A stretch of 30,033 nucleotides of DNA from CAYQTK01 sp964420375 (GTDB lineage Bacteria; RBG-13-61-14; DATKZS01), in the NCBI GenBank assembly GCA_964420375.1, contig CAYQTK010000035.1, positions 1 through 30,033 on the forward strand. The letters run 5' to 3'. Every line of letters begins with the position of its first letter. The stretch's first letter is position 1. Positions 15,932-23,731 of the stretch are shown piece after piece. The notes below the pieces were generated by a model. It was not told where the DNA came from and did not search any database. It saw only the letters and a list, made by a program, of their open reading frames with translations. A program made the position numbers and the translations under genes.

Positions 15932-16203
15932 GTTATACGTCATTTCAATCTTAACAAGACAGTAGTTGCTCCTCTCGCCGGGAGACCTTTGGGAAACGCC
16001 GGCCTTCTTGGAGTAGTCGCCTTAAGGGTTGACACCCGCCCGGCAAGGGTTAGATTTTTATATATAAGCTGAAAAGGGACGCTTGCATAATTTCGGGAAA
16101 AGTGTCAATATGAAATCTCCGGCAAACGGGTATCTGTTCGAACTTCCACGTGTTCCCGCGCGAGGGGAACTCCATTAATTACTGATAAAGGAGGACGAAT
16201 GTA
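15932..16203. other. Intergenic region upstream of gap
   Basis: Together with 15831-15893 this makes a stretch of more than 300 bases without a gene. It holds a GC-rich segment at about 15970-16020 with no recognisable riboswitch, the candidate gap promoter at 16029-16056, and a strong AAGGAGG at 16188-16194. Confidence 0.5.
16029..16056 (+). promoter_or_regulatory. Candidate promoter of gap-pgk-tpiA
   Basis: TTGACA (16029-16034), 16 bases, TAGATT (16051-16056, four of six to consensus). It implies a 5' untranslated region of about 140 bases before the gap start. No other promoter-like pair was seen between the repeat and the gene. Confidence 0.5.
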
Positions 16204-17208
16204 ATGGCGGTAAAGGTAGGAATTAACGGCTTTGGCCGGATCGGGCGTTGTTTCATGCGGATAGCGGAGGGCACGGACGTCGAGGTCGTGGGAATCAACG
16301 ACCTGGTTGACGCGGACATGCTTGCCCACCTTCTCAAGTATGACAGCGTTCACGGCATATGGGACAAGGATGTCAAGGCAGAGGGTGACAGCCTGGTGGC
16401 CGGCGGCAACAAGATCAGGGTGACCGCGGAGAAGGACCCGGCCAACCTTCCCTGGAAAGACCTGGGCGTGGACGTGGTGGTGGAATGCACCGGCCTGTTC
16501 CGGAAGCGCTCCCAGGCGGAAGCGCACTTGAACGCCGGCGCCAAGAACGTGATTATCTCCGCTCCCGGCGACTCCAAGGACCCGCCGGACAAAACCGTTG
16601 TCCTGGGCATAAACGACAAAGACCTGGACCCCCAAAAGCACAAGATCATCTCCAACGGATCATGCACCACCAACTGCCTGGCGCCCATCGCCAAGGTGGT
16701 CAATGACAAGCTGAAAATAAAACACGGGCTCATGACTACCACCCACTCTTACACCAACGACCAGCGCATCCTCGACCTTCCCCATAAGGACATGAGAAGG
16801 GCACGGGCCGCGGGCATGTCCATGATCCCCACTACTACCGGCGCAGCCAAGGCCATCGGCCTGGTCATTCCCGAACTGGACGGAAAGCTCCACGGCCTGG
16901 CCATCCGGGTGCCGACACCCAACGTGTCCATGGTGGACCTGGTGGCGGAAGTGGAAAAGGAAACCAGCGCCGAAGAACTCAACGCCGCTTTCAAAAAAGC
17001 CGCCGAAGGCGATCTCAAAGGCATCCTGGCCTACTCGGAAGAGCCTTTGGTATCGGTGGACCTGGTGGATTGCCCGGCCTCGTCAATAGTGGACGCGGAG
17101 AACACCTACGTGATCGACAAGAACATGGTCAAGGTCCTCTCCTGGTACGACAACGAGTGGGGCTTCTCCACGCGCATGGTCGAGCTTGCCGGGAGGTTTG
17201 GCGGCTGA
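16204..17208 (+). CDS. gap: Glyceraldehyde-3-phosphate dehydrogenase
   Basis: A 334-aa GAPDH that oxidises glyceraldehyde-3-phosphate to 1,3-bisphosphoglycerate with NAD(P)+ in glycolysis, or the reverse in gluconeogenesis. The N-terminal Rossmann motif is VGINGFGRIGRCFMR. The catalytic cysteine is C154 in SNGSCTTNCLAP and the general-base histidine is H181 in TTTHSYTNDQ. The C-terminal WYDNEWGFSTRM is the family signature. Length is normal. AAGGAGG lies 9 bases before the ATG; the bases just before it form ATGTAATG, a start-stop pair overlapping the gene start. The gene heads a cluster with pgk and tpiA, transcribed together. Confidence 0.97.
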   Translation: MAVKVGINGFGRIGRCFMRIAEGTDVEVVGINDLVDADMLAHLLKYDSVHGIWDKDVKAEGDSLVAGGNKIRVTAEKDPANLPWKDLGVDVVVECTGLFRKRSQAEAHLNAGAKNVIISAPGDSKDPPDKTVVLGINDKDLDPQKHKIISNGSCTTNCLAPIAKVVNDKLKIKHGLMTTTHSYTNDQRILDLPHKDMRRARAAGMSMIPTTTGAAKAIGLVIPELDGKLHGLAIRVPTPNVSMVDLVAEVEKETSAEELNAAFKKAAEGDLKGILAYSEEPLVSVDLVDCPASSIVDAENTYVIDKNMVKVLSWYDNEWGFSTRMVELAGRFGG

Positions 17209-17233
17209 TATCGAGCGTAAGGAGGCTGATACG

Positions 17234-18421
17234 GTGGATGTGCCGAGTATCAAAGACCTGGACCTTGCCGGAAAGCGTGTCTTCATCAGGGTGGACTTCA
17301 ATGTGCCCCTTGATAAAGAGACCGGCAAGGTTGCGGACGACAGCAGGATAAAAGCCGCGCTGCCCACCATTGAACACGCGCTGGAACAAAAGGCCAGGGT
17401 CATCCTGGCCTCCCACCTGGGAAGGCCGAAAGGGAAGAAAGACCCGGCTTTGTCCCTCTATCCGGTGGCGGAAAGACTCAGAGACCTGCTTAACCAGGAA
17501 GTGGTCTTTCCAGACGACTGCGTGGGTGACGGGGTCAGGAAAAACGTGCAGGACCTCCCCGAAGGAGGGGTCATACTTCTCGAGAACCTCCGCTTCCACC
17601 CCGAAGAAAAGGACAACGACTCAGCGTTCGCCCAGAAGCTGGCCTCGCTGTGCGACGTGTACGTAAACGACGCCTTTGGCACGGCCCACCGAGCGCACGC
17701 CAGCACCGCGGGCATAGCAGCGCACGTTGCGGAAAAGGGTGCGGGGTTTCTCATGGAAAAGGAGCTTTCTTGCCTGGGCAAGCTCCTGGAAGAGCCGGAG
17801 CGGCCCTTCATAGCCATACTTGGAGGGGCCAAGGTCTCCGACAAGATCGGGGTCATCGAGAACCTTGTCAAAAAGGTGGACCGGATACTGGTTTGCGGCG
17901 CCATGGCCTATACCTTCCTTGCGGCTTTGAAAAGACCCGTGGGCAAGAGCAAGATAGAGGACGACAAGATCAAGACCGCGAACAAGCTCCTGGAGAAGGG
18001 GAGGAACTACAACGTGCCTGTCGAACTGCCGGTGGACCACGTGGTTGCCGAGAAGCCCGAGGCAGGCGTGGAAACCCGGGAAGTGGACCAGGACAAAATC
18101 CCCGACAACATGATGGCCCTGGATATCGGACCGAAAACCATCGAGCAGTACTCTAAAGCCATACAACAGGCGAAGACCATCTTCTGGAACGGTCCCGCGG
18201 GAGTGTTCGAGACGTCTCCATTCAACAAGGGGACTGTGGCCATAGCCCGTGCAGTGGCCGAGTCCGGAGCGGAGAGCGTGGTGGGCGGCGGCGACTCGGT
18301 GTCCGCGATTTACCAGGCCGGCGTGACCGACAGGATATCCCACATCTCCACCGGCGGAGGCGCTTCCCTCGAGTTCATGGAAGGCCGGGACCTGCCGGGG
18401 GTCGCCGCCTTAAAGTCATAA
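17234..18421 (+). CDS. pgk: Phosphoglycerate kinase
   Basis: A 395-aa cytoplasmic kinase that transfers phosphate between 1,3-bisphosphoglycerate and ADP. Motifs in order: GKRVFIRVDFNVPLD near the N-terminus, SHLGRPKGK, LLENLRFHPEEK, the YVNDAFGTAHRAHAST segment, ILGGAKVSDKIGVI, and the nucleotide-binding WNGPAGVFE and VVGGGDSV-STGGGASLE region at the C-terminus. All usual segments are present. The GTG at 17234 is chosen because AAGGAGG (17219-17225) is 8 bases upstream and the protein then has family length. A TTG at 17186 would overlap gap by 23 bases and add 16 unconserved residues. Confidence 0.96.
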   Translation: MDVPSIKDLDLAGKRVFIRVDFNVPLDKETGKVADDSRIKAALPTIEHALEQKARVILASHLGRPKGKKDPALSLYPVAERLRDLLNQEVVFPDDCVGDGVRKNVQDLPEGGVILLENLRFHPEEKDNDSAFAQKLASLCDVYVNDAFGTAHRAHASTAGIAAHVAEKGAGFLMEKELSCLGKLLEEPERPFIAILGGAKVSDKIGVIENLVKKVDRILVCGAMAYTFLAALKRPVGKSKIEDDKIKTANKLLEKGRNYNVPVELPVDHVVAEKPEAGVETREVDQDKIPDNMMALDIGPKTIEQYSKAIQQAKTIFWNGPAGVFETSPFNKGTVAIARAVAESGAESVVGGGDSVSAIYQAGVTDRISHISTGGGASLEFMEGRDLPGVAALKS

Positions 18422-18443
18422 AGATTTCAAGGAGCTTATGACC

Positions 18444-19193
18444 ATGCGAAAACCTTTTATTGCCGGAAACTGGAAGCTGAACCTTTTAAGCGATGAGGCT
18501 TGCGAACTGGCCCAAAAGGTGGCCGAGGCCGCGGCCAAGCTGGACATAGAGGTGGGCATCGCCCCGGTATACACCGTGATACCCGCGGTGCGCGAGACCA
18601 TTAAAGGCTCGGGAGTGCATCTGGTGGCCCAGAACCTGTTCTGGGAAGACAGCGGCGCTTACACCGGCGAGGTCTCGGCTCCCATGCTCAAGGACGCCGG
18701 CTGCACCCACGTTATCATCGGCCACTCCGAGCGCAGGCAGTACTTCAACGAAACCGACGAAACAGTAAACAAACGCCTCCAAGCAGCCCTCTCCCACGGG
18801 CTGGTCCCCATATTGTGCATCGGCGAGACCCTGGAGGAGCGCGAAGCGGACAGAACCATGGACGTGATCGAGAGGCAGGTTAAGGGAGCCCTGGAGGGCA
18901 TCGAGGAGAAGGACTTGAAAGACATGGTCATAGCTTACGAGCCGGTCTGGGCCATCGGCACCGGCAAGACCGCGACCTCTGACCAGGCGCAAGAAGTCCA
19001 CGCCCGCATCAGGGGGCTGGTAAAAGACCTCTACAGCCCGAACCTGGCCGACGGCATGCGCATCCAGTACGGAGGAAGCGTAAAGCCGGAGAACGTAAGC
19101 GAGCTCATGGGGATGGACGACATCGACGGTGCACTGGTGGGAGGGGCCTCACTTAAAGCTGACAAGTTTGTTCCCATAATTCAGTACATGTAA
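18444..19193 (+). CDS. tpiA: Triosephosphate isomerase
   Basis: A 249-aa TIM-barrel enzyme interconverting dihydroxyacetone phosphate and glyceraldehyde-3-phosphate. It shows AGNWKLN with the substrate lysine, the catalytic histidine in VIIGHSERRQYF, the catalytic glutamate in AYEPVWAIGTGKTA (followed by the flexible loop), and the phosphate-binding IQYGGSVKPEN and GALVGGASL near the end. There are two possible ATGs: 18438 is only 3 bases from AAGGAG (18429-18434), while 18444 is 9 bases away and gives the usual MRKPFIAGNWK start, so 18444 is preferred. It follows pgk after about 20 bases, in the same operon. No secG follows, unlike in many bacteria. Confidence 0.96.
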   Translation: MRKPFIAGNWKLNLLSDEACELAQKVAEAAAKLDIEVGIAPVYTVIPAVRETIKGSGVHLVAQNLFWEDSGAYTGEVSAPMLKDAGCTHVIIGHSERRQYFNETDETVNKRLQAALSHGLVPILCIGETLEEREADRTMDVIERQVKGALEGIEEKDLKDMVIAYEPVWAIGTGKTATSDQAQEVHARIRGLVKDLYSPNLADGMRIQYGGSVKPENVSELMGMDDIDGALVGGASLKADKFVPIIQYM

Positions 19194-19391
19194 ATGCTTA
19201 TACTGACCTGCCCTGCCAGCGACTTCAGTCGCGATCATTGATTTCAAACAAAAGTGATGTCAAAAGCATAAACTTAATAACAAATCAGATACGGGTCGTT
19301 CGCGGCTAAAGCCGCTCGCACTTGTTACGTTGTCTTTCCCGGTTCCATCACCGGCCGCTATTGTCTTGTCAAGTCTACCCTGACGCATAGT

Positions 19392-19475
19392 GTGCGAGCG
19401 AGGGGAGTCGCGGCTGAAGCCGCTCGCACGAAAACTATCTCTCCTGTAAGCGACAAAACGCTTTACAGAACAACC
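19392..19475 (+). repeat. Composite palindromic repeat, copy 4
   Basis: GTGCGAGCG to CGCTCGCAC (19392-19429), with a damaged first inner arm (AGGGGAGTCGCGGCTGAAGC), then the tail TGTAAGCGACAAAACGCTTT and ACAGAAC. It has the same order and spacing as copy 1. Confidence 0.7.
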
Positions 19476-19532
19476 TGTTTTGTCAGATGCTTTTCGGAAA
19501 ATACTGTTTTGTCAAATGCTTTTCGGAAAATA
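19475..19532 (+). repeat. 29-bp tandem duplication
   Basis: Two adjacent copies of a 29-base unit that begins CTGTTTTGTCA and ends TTTTCGGAAAATA, at 19475-19503 and 19504-19532, differing at one base (G/A at the twelfth position). It extends directly from the tail of composite copy 4. Confidence 0.8.
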
Positions 19533-19648
19533 GAAGAGAATCGTGCGAGCGGCTTCAGCCGCGACCTTCATTGGATCCGTTCCCCTTTTTTCGAGCGACA
19601 AAGCACAAGGCGGGAAGTAATATTCGGGGGAAAAAACGGACGCAGAGC

Positions 19649-20551
19649 TTACTCGCCTTCTTCCAATGCCTGGTTTATGAAGTAAGGCAGCTTCATAAGG
19701 TCGGTCTCCGCGGGCACGTTTTCTATAAACCAGTCCAATGCTTTGATGATCTCTTCCCGGCCATAGCCGTCTTCCATGAGACCGGTAAGTGCGGAGAGCG
19801 CTGTTTGTCGTTTGGGGTTTTGCCTGTCCATTTTCCTGGCATCGAAGAACCGGTCCGCCATTTCCGCGAGCGAAGGACCTTTCTGCCTTCCGCTTTTAAG
19901 GTCCTGGAAGCTTTCTTCATTAAGAGGGCTTTCCAGCGGCTTCTCTCGCGGCTTGTGTGCCGGTTGCTTCTTTTTAGGGCCGGCTTTGCTCTTCTTGTCC
20001 TCTGCCTTCTCGGGTTTATCTTCTCGGGGAGCTTTTCGTTCGCGCTTGGGGGTCGGCTCAATCCTTTCTCCCCATTCGATGTTCTCGGTAAGCTCGCGGT
20101 CCTGGACCTCGGAGGGAATGTAGACCCGGTAAAGTGTCCCCCCGGTGTTCCGGTGCAAAGGCTTGATATGGCCTTTTCTCACCAGGCCGTCAAGGGCCAC
20201 GTTAAGCCGCCGGTCGGATACCCCGGAGCGGTTGCAAAGCTCTTTCTTGCCGACCCGGCAGAAGTTCCCGGCATTGCCGTAGCTTAAGCGGAACAGGTGT
20301 AAAAACACTGCCTGCTCCAGGGGCGACTGCTGTGGAGCCAGCTCATCAAAGACCTCGGCGGGAATGTTCACTCCGCCCTGCAGACGCGCACCCCCCAGCC
20401 ATTCGCCTTTATAAAACCTTTGCGGAGCAAGGCCGCGGCCTTGCTCTTTCTCCAACTCGGCAAGAACCTCGTCGCCCTCGAGCGTGCCGGTGACAAGCTC
20501 GCGGCTTCCCGGCACCGGTCGGTAATAGTATGTTTTTTCTTCACGCGCCAT
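19649..20551 (-). CDS. Winged-helix protein, replication-initiator-like
   Basis: A 300-aa basic protein. Residues about 70-150 read as a winged helix: SPLEQAVFLHLFRLSYGNAG, then CRVGKKELCNRSGVSDRRLNVALDGLVRKGHIKPL as the recognition part, then a wing ending in LYRVYIPS. About 160-210 is a Lys/Pro/Glu-rich flexible linker. The C-terminal 80 residues form a helical domain with repeated hydrophobic spacing (RQTALSALTGLMEDGYGREEIIKALDWF). The two-domain layout with a charged linker recalls DnaD/RepA-type replication or partition proteins of plasmids and phages, but I do not recognise an exact family. It stands alone, flanked on both sides by dispersed repeats, with a 109-bp inverted-repeat element 24 bases upstream of its start. 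A remnant of a mobile element is possible. Confidence 0.55.
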   Translation of the reverse strand: MAREEKTYYYRPVPGSRELVTGTLEGDEVLAELEKEQGRGLAPQRFYKGEWLGGARLQGGVNIPAEVFDELAPQQSPLEQAVFLHLFRLSYGNAGNFCRVGKKELCNRSGVSDRRLNVALDGLVRKGHIKPLHRNTGGTLYRVYIPSEVQDRELTENIEWGERIEPTPKRERKAPREDKPEKAEDKKSKAGPKKKQPAHKPREKPLESPLNEESFQDLKSGRQKGPSLAEMADRFFDARKMDRQNPKRQTALSALTGLMEDGYGREEIIKALDWFIENVPAETDLMKLPYFINQALEEGE

Positions 20552-20574
20552 GAATTTTTCCGGTCGTTTATCAC

Positions 20575-20683
20575 ACTAGTGCTTTGACCGCCAGCTAATG
20601 TCGGGTTGATTAATTTCAACCAATCACTATAGCCGCCAGATTTGACTTGCGACCCGACACAAAGGCTCGGTCAAAGAACTAGT
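20575..20683. repeat. 109-bp MITE-like inverted-repeat element
   Basis: The termini are ACTAGTGCTTTGACCG (20575-20590) and CGGTCAAAGAACTAGT (20668-20683), a 16-bp inverted repeat with one mismatch. Inside, GTCGGGTT pairs with a GACCCGAC-type segment and there is a small hairpin GGTTGATTAATTTCAACC. It lies just upstream of the winged-helix gene and may carry or disrupt its promoter. Confidence 0.65.
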
Positions 20684-20747
20684 GTTCTGTCAAACGAAAA
20701 AGGAGGACAAGAAAAACTGCGAAAATCGCGGTATCAGCCGCTCGCAC
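20681..20747 (-). repeat. Degenerate composite palindromic repeat, copy 5
   Basis: On the minus strand it begins with the half palindrome GTGCGAGCGGCTGATACCGC and ends with CGTTTGACAGAACACTAGT, matching the family tail. The central stem is lost. It shares its last bases with the 109-bp element. Confidence 0.5.
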
Positions 20748-20807
20748 GGTGCATTTATATCTTGGAAGCGGAAAAAACATTCCCGGAAAACCGAAGGCTT
20801 CTTTGCT

Positions 20808-22568
20808 TTATTCTTTTTCTTCAGGGCTTCCGTACATCTCGCGGATCCTGGCCCGGAGCACCTTTCCCACCGGGGAGAGGGGAAGCTCGTTTACGAACAC
20901 CACGCTCCTGGGAATCTTGTATCCAGCGAGCTGGTCGCGGCAGAATTCTATGATCTCCTCTTGTTCGATCGTCTCTCCCTCCTTGGGCTGGACCACCGCC
21001 CGGATAATGTTTCCCCACTCTTCATCGGGCACGCCGATTATGCACACGTCTTCAACTTGAGGACGCTGATGAATTATCTCTTCGACCTCGAGGGGAAACA
21101 CCTTCTCGCCGCCGGTGTTGATGCACTCCTTCTTGCGGTCAATAAGCCTGACTTCGCCATCCTCGTCAATGTAGCCCAGGTCGCCGCTTTTGAACCAGCC
21201 GCCCTCCATGACCTCCCTGGTCTTGTCCTCGTCCTTGTAATAGCCCTTCATGACCGTGCTCGACCGGTAGAGTATCTCGCCGGGCTCGCCCACTGCCGCG
21301 TCCCTGCCCTGCTCGTCAACCACGCGGACGTCAACAATGGACTTCCCCACCGAGCGCTCCTTGAGGGTTTCCGGTCCCACGTCGATCCGGAACGAGGTTA
21401 TGGGCGTCATCTCGGTTTGCCCGAACATGTCCAGGATGATGACGTCGGGGAACTTCTCGAAGATTTTTTTCTTCAGGTCCACCGCACATGCTCCGGCGCC
21501 GGTTGCGGCCACCCTTATGGAGCTCACGTCGTACTTGTCGAACTCGGGACATGAGACCAGCTTTTTCCATCCGGTGGGCACGTTGGCCATTAACATGGGC
21601 TGGTGCTTCTGCACCGCTTCCAGCACCGCGGCAGGCTCGAACTTGATCTCGGGGACCAGCACGAAACAGAGGTTCCCGCCGAACAATGCCAGCACCAGTA
21701 TCTGGTAGGATGCGTCATGGAAGAAAGGCATGGAAGGAGTCATGTACTTTACGGTTTTGTCATAGTTGATCTTGGCGACACCCGGGTGGGAGAAGAAGTA
21801 CTTGAAGGCTTTGATCAGCCTCTTCTTGGTGCCCGGCCGGTTCATGATCTTTTGGGCTGTGTTGGTCCTTATAATCTTGTCCAGGTAGTTAAGCCCGGGC
21901 ATGGGGAATGTTCCCCTTATCCTTTCCAACTGCTCGGGAGACAGCTCGATCTCCGCGGCCCGCAGCAACACGCCTGCCAGCACGGTGGCGAACATGTCCA
22001 GGTGGGCGCTGTAGGTCAGCATGACACCCTTGGGATATCCGGTGGTCCCCCCGGTGTAGATCATGACCGCGACGTCGCTCCAGTCGTTTCCCACGCGGGG
22101 GTCGGATGCCGGAGACTTCTCCATGACCTCGTTGTAATCGAGCGCGTTTTCCAGGCCGGTCTCGCCCCTGGCGATGAAGTGGCGGACGGTCTCGAGCTTC
22201 GGCGCCGCCTTTTCCACCGCCTCCCGCCACGGCTCGTCGTATATAAAGACGGTAGCATCGGAGTGATTGGCCTGGTACTCGATCTCCCGGGCGGTGAACC
22301 GATAGTTCATGGGGACCGGAATCGCGCCCGCGGCTTGAATCGCGTAGTTGACCTCGATGAACTCCGGGCGGTTGTGGAACATGAACGTCACCTTGTCGTC
22401 CTTCTTGACGCCCAGCTCGATCAGGGCCTGCGAAAGCTTCATGACCCTCGTGCGAAGCTCTCCCCAGGTTATCGGCCGGTCACCGTAGATTATGACCTCG
22501 CCGTCAGGGTTGTAACGCGCACAGAAGTTGAGACAGTTCGATACGATGTTCGGGGATTGCTCTGCCAT
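20808..22568 (-). CDS. Acyl-CoA synthetase (AMP-dependent ligase)
   Basis: A 586-aa ANL-superfamily enzyme that activates a carboxylic acid to acyl-AMP and then to acyl-CoA. The P-loop is YTGGTTGYPKG at 171-181. Then come PFFHDASYQ, an ATGAGA and DMFGQTEMTP adenine-binding segment, GWFKSGDLGYIDEDG with RLIDRKKECINTGGEKV, and the catalytic lysine K569 in SPVGKVLR. Compared with typical FadD-like enzymes it has an extra stretch of about 70 residues between the P-loop and PFFHD (about 203-277). The native acid cannot be assigned. GGAGG sits just before the ATG. It is the last gene of a three-gene operon, starting 9 bases after the site-2 protease. Confidence 0.92.
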   Translation of the reverse strand: MAEQSPNIVSNCLNFCARYNPDGEVIIYGDRPITWGELRTRVMKLSQALIELGVKKDDKVTFMFHNRPEFIEVNYAIQAAGAIPVPMNYRFTAREIEYQANHSDATVFIYDEPWREAVEKAAPKLETVRHFIARGETGLENALDYNEVMEKSPASDPRVGNDWSDVAVMIYTGGTTGYPKGVMLTYSAHLDMFATVLAGVLLRAAEIELSPEQLERIRGTFPMPGLNYLDKIIRTNTAQKIMNRPGTKKRLIKAFKYFFSHPGVAKINYDKTVKYMTPSMPFFHDASYQILVLALFGGNLCFVLVPEIKFEPAAVLEAVQKHQPMLMANVPTGWKKLVSCPEFDKYDVSSIRVAATGAGACAVDLKKKIFEKFPDVIILDMFGQTEMTPITSFRIDVGPETLKERSVGKSIVDVRVVDEQGRDAAVGEPGEILYRSSTVMKGYYKDEDKTREVMEGGWFKSGDLGYIDEDGEVRLIDRKKECINTGGEKVFPLEVEEIIHQRPQVEDVCIIGVPDEEWGNIIRAVVQPKEGETIEQEEIIEFCRDQLAGYKIPRSVVFVNELPLSPVGKVLRARIREMYGSPEEKE

Positions 22569-22577
22569 GTTCCCTCC

Positions 22578-23720
22578 TCATGCTTTTTGAAACTCGCTTC
22601 GCAGTCCGAGCTCGCTCTTGGTTTTCATGAAATCCATCAGCGCCTCCCTGGTTATCATCCCCAGGAACTTGTTCTTCCGGACCACCGGCACCTGGTTATA
22701 TCCGTCCGCGCTCATCATCTGCATGACTTCGTCAAGCGGCGTCTCCGGGGAGACCGACTTCAAAGACTCTGCCGGTATCATTATATTGCGTACCGAGGTA
22801 TGAGGCCATTGCTGGGGGTCTACCGACTTTACGTTGTGAACGGTGACGATTCCGGTTACCTGTCCGTTGTCCATTACCGGGAAACACCTCCTTCCGGTAT
22901 GGAGCAGCTTATCATGAACCAACTCGTAAAGGGAAGTGCCTGCGTCCACAAAAGTGAAATCGGTCCACATGGCCTGGCCTGCGGTGTGTCCCTGGAGGAA
23001 GTATTGCAGGGTCTGCTGCTTCGAGGTCTGCGTTGCCGCCTGGAGCAGGAACCAGCCGATCAGCACCAGCCATATGCCCTGGAAGATAATGCCTTGGAAG
23101 GCCATATAGACGCCGACGAAGATGAACAGGTATGCCACGGCCTTTCCGGTGACGGTTGCCGCCTGGGTGCTTTTCAACTCGTTACCGGTAATCGCCCAGA
23201 TCACGGCCTTTAAAACCCTGCCCCCGTCGAGGGGGAACCCCGGTATCATGTTAAAGAACGCCAGCATAAAGTTGATGAGAGCCAGCCATCCCAGGACTGC
23301 TGCAAGAGGGGGAATGGCCTCGCGGGTAAGATACCACAACCCGCCGCAGACGATCCCGATAAGTACGCTCATAGCGGGTCCGGCCAGCGCCATCAGGAAC
23401 TCGGCCTTGGCGCTCTTCGACTCCTCTGATATCTGGGCGGCTCCGCCGAAGATGAACAAAGTAATGCGGGGAACCGGCGTGCCAAAGGCCTGAGCCACGA
23501 AGCTGTGAGAAAGCTCGTGGAGAAGCACGGAAGTAAAAAACAGAATACTGGTTAGAACACCCAGTCCCCAGTAGGTCAAGACGCTCCACTGCTCGTGCTT
23601 GGCGGGAAAGTAATACTCGGCGAGCGTCCAGGTTACCAGTATGAAGATAACAAACCAGCTATAGTCGAGGCGGATTTCTATGCCCCGAACAGTGAAAAGC
23701 TTTATCCCTTCACGCAGCAT
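22578..23720 (-). CDS. Site-2 protease family zinc metalloprotease with CBS domains
   Basis: A 380-aa membrane protein of peptidase family M50. HELSH at 68-72 (H68, E69, H72) and NMIPGFPLDGGR with D165 supply the zinc ligands and catalytic Glu, both within membrane segments. About six hydrophobic helices cover residues 15-235. The C-terminal third (about 250-370) is a pair of CBS modules (TDFTFVDAGTSLYELV, FPVMDNGQVTGIVT, SVSPETPLDEVMQMM, VPVVRKNKFLGMIT) that probably sense adenine nucleotides. Known relatives cleave membrane-anchored regulators; the substrate here is unknown. GGAG lies 6 bases before the ATG, and the gene begins 11 bases after the PurN-like gene. Confidence 0.92.
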   Translation of the reverse strand: MLREGIKLFTVRGIEIRLDYSWFVIFILVTWTLAEYYFPAKHEQWSVLTYWGLGVLTSILFFTSVLLHELSHSFVAQAFGTPVPRITLFIFGGAAQISEESKSAKAEFLMALAGPAMSVLIGIVCGGLWYLTREAIPPLAAVLGWLALINFMLAFFNMIPGFPLDGGRVLKAVIWAITGNELKSTQAATVTGKAVAYLFIFVGVYMAFQGIIFQGIWLVLIGWFLLQAATQTSKQQTLQYFLQGHTAGQAMWTDFTFVDAGTSLYELVHDKLLHTGRRCFPVMDNGQVTGIVTVHNVKSVDPQQWPHTSVRNIMIPAESLKSVSPETPLDEVMQMMSADGYNQVPVVRKNKFLGMITREALMDFMKTKSELGLRSEFQKA

Positions 23721-23731
23721 CTCTTGCTCCT

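Larger units (their letters stand above)
19194..19648. other. Repeat-rich intergenic region downstream of tpiA
   Basis: About 450 bases between the converging tpiA and winged-helix genes, with no credible gene. It contains partial palindrome arms at 19217-19233 (GCGACTTCAGTCGCG) and 19299-19321 (GCGGCTAAAGCCGCTCGCAC), a composite repeat at 19392-19475, a 29-bp tandem duplication at 19475-19532, and another palindrome half at 19543-19564 (GTGCGAGCGGCTTCAGCCGC). Confidence 0.6.

Noticed and set aside
15960..16030. Possible riboswitch upstream of gap
   Set aside because: The GC-rich stretch has short complementarities but no known aptamer core that I could match, and it lies upstream of the predicted promoter.
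21603..23213. 536-aa plus-strand open frame
   Set aside because: It runs antisense through the acyl-CoA synthetase and site-2 protease genes, spans their junction, and shows no domain; the minus-strand genes have full motifs.
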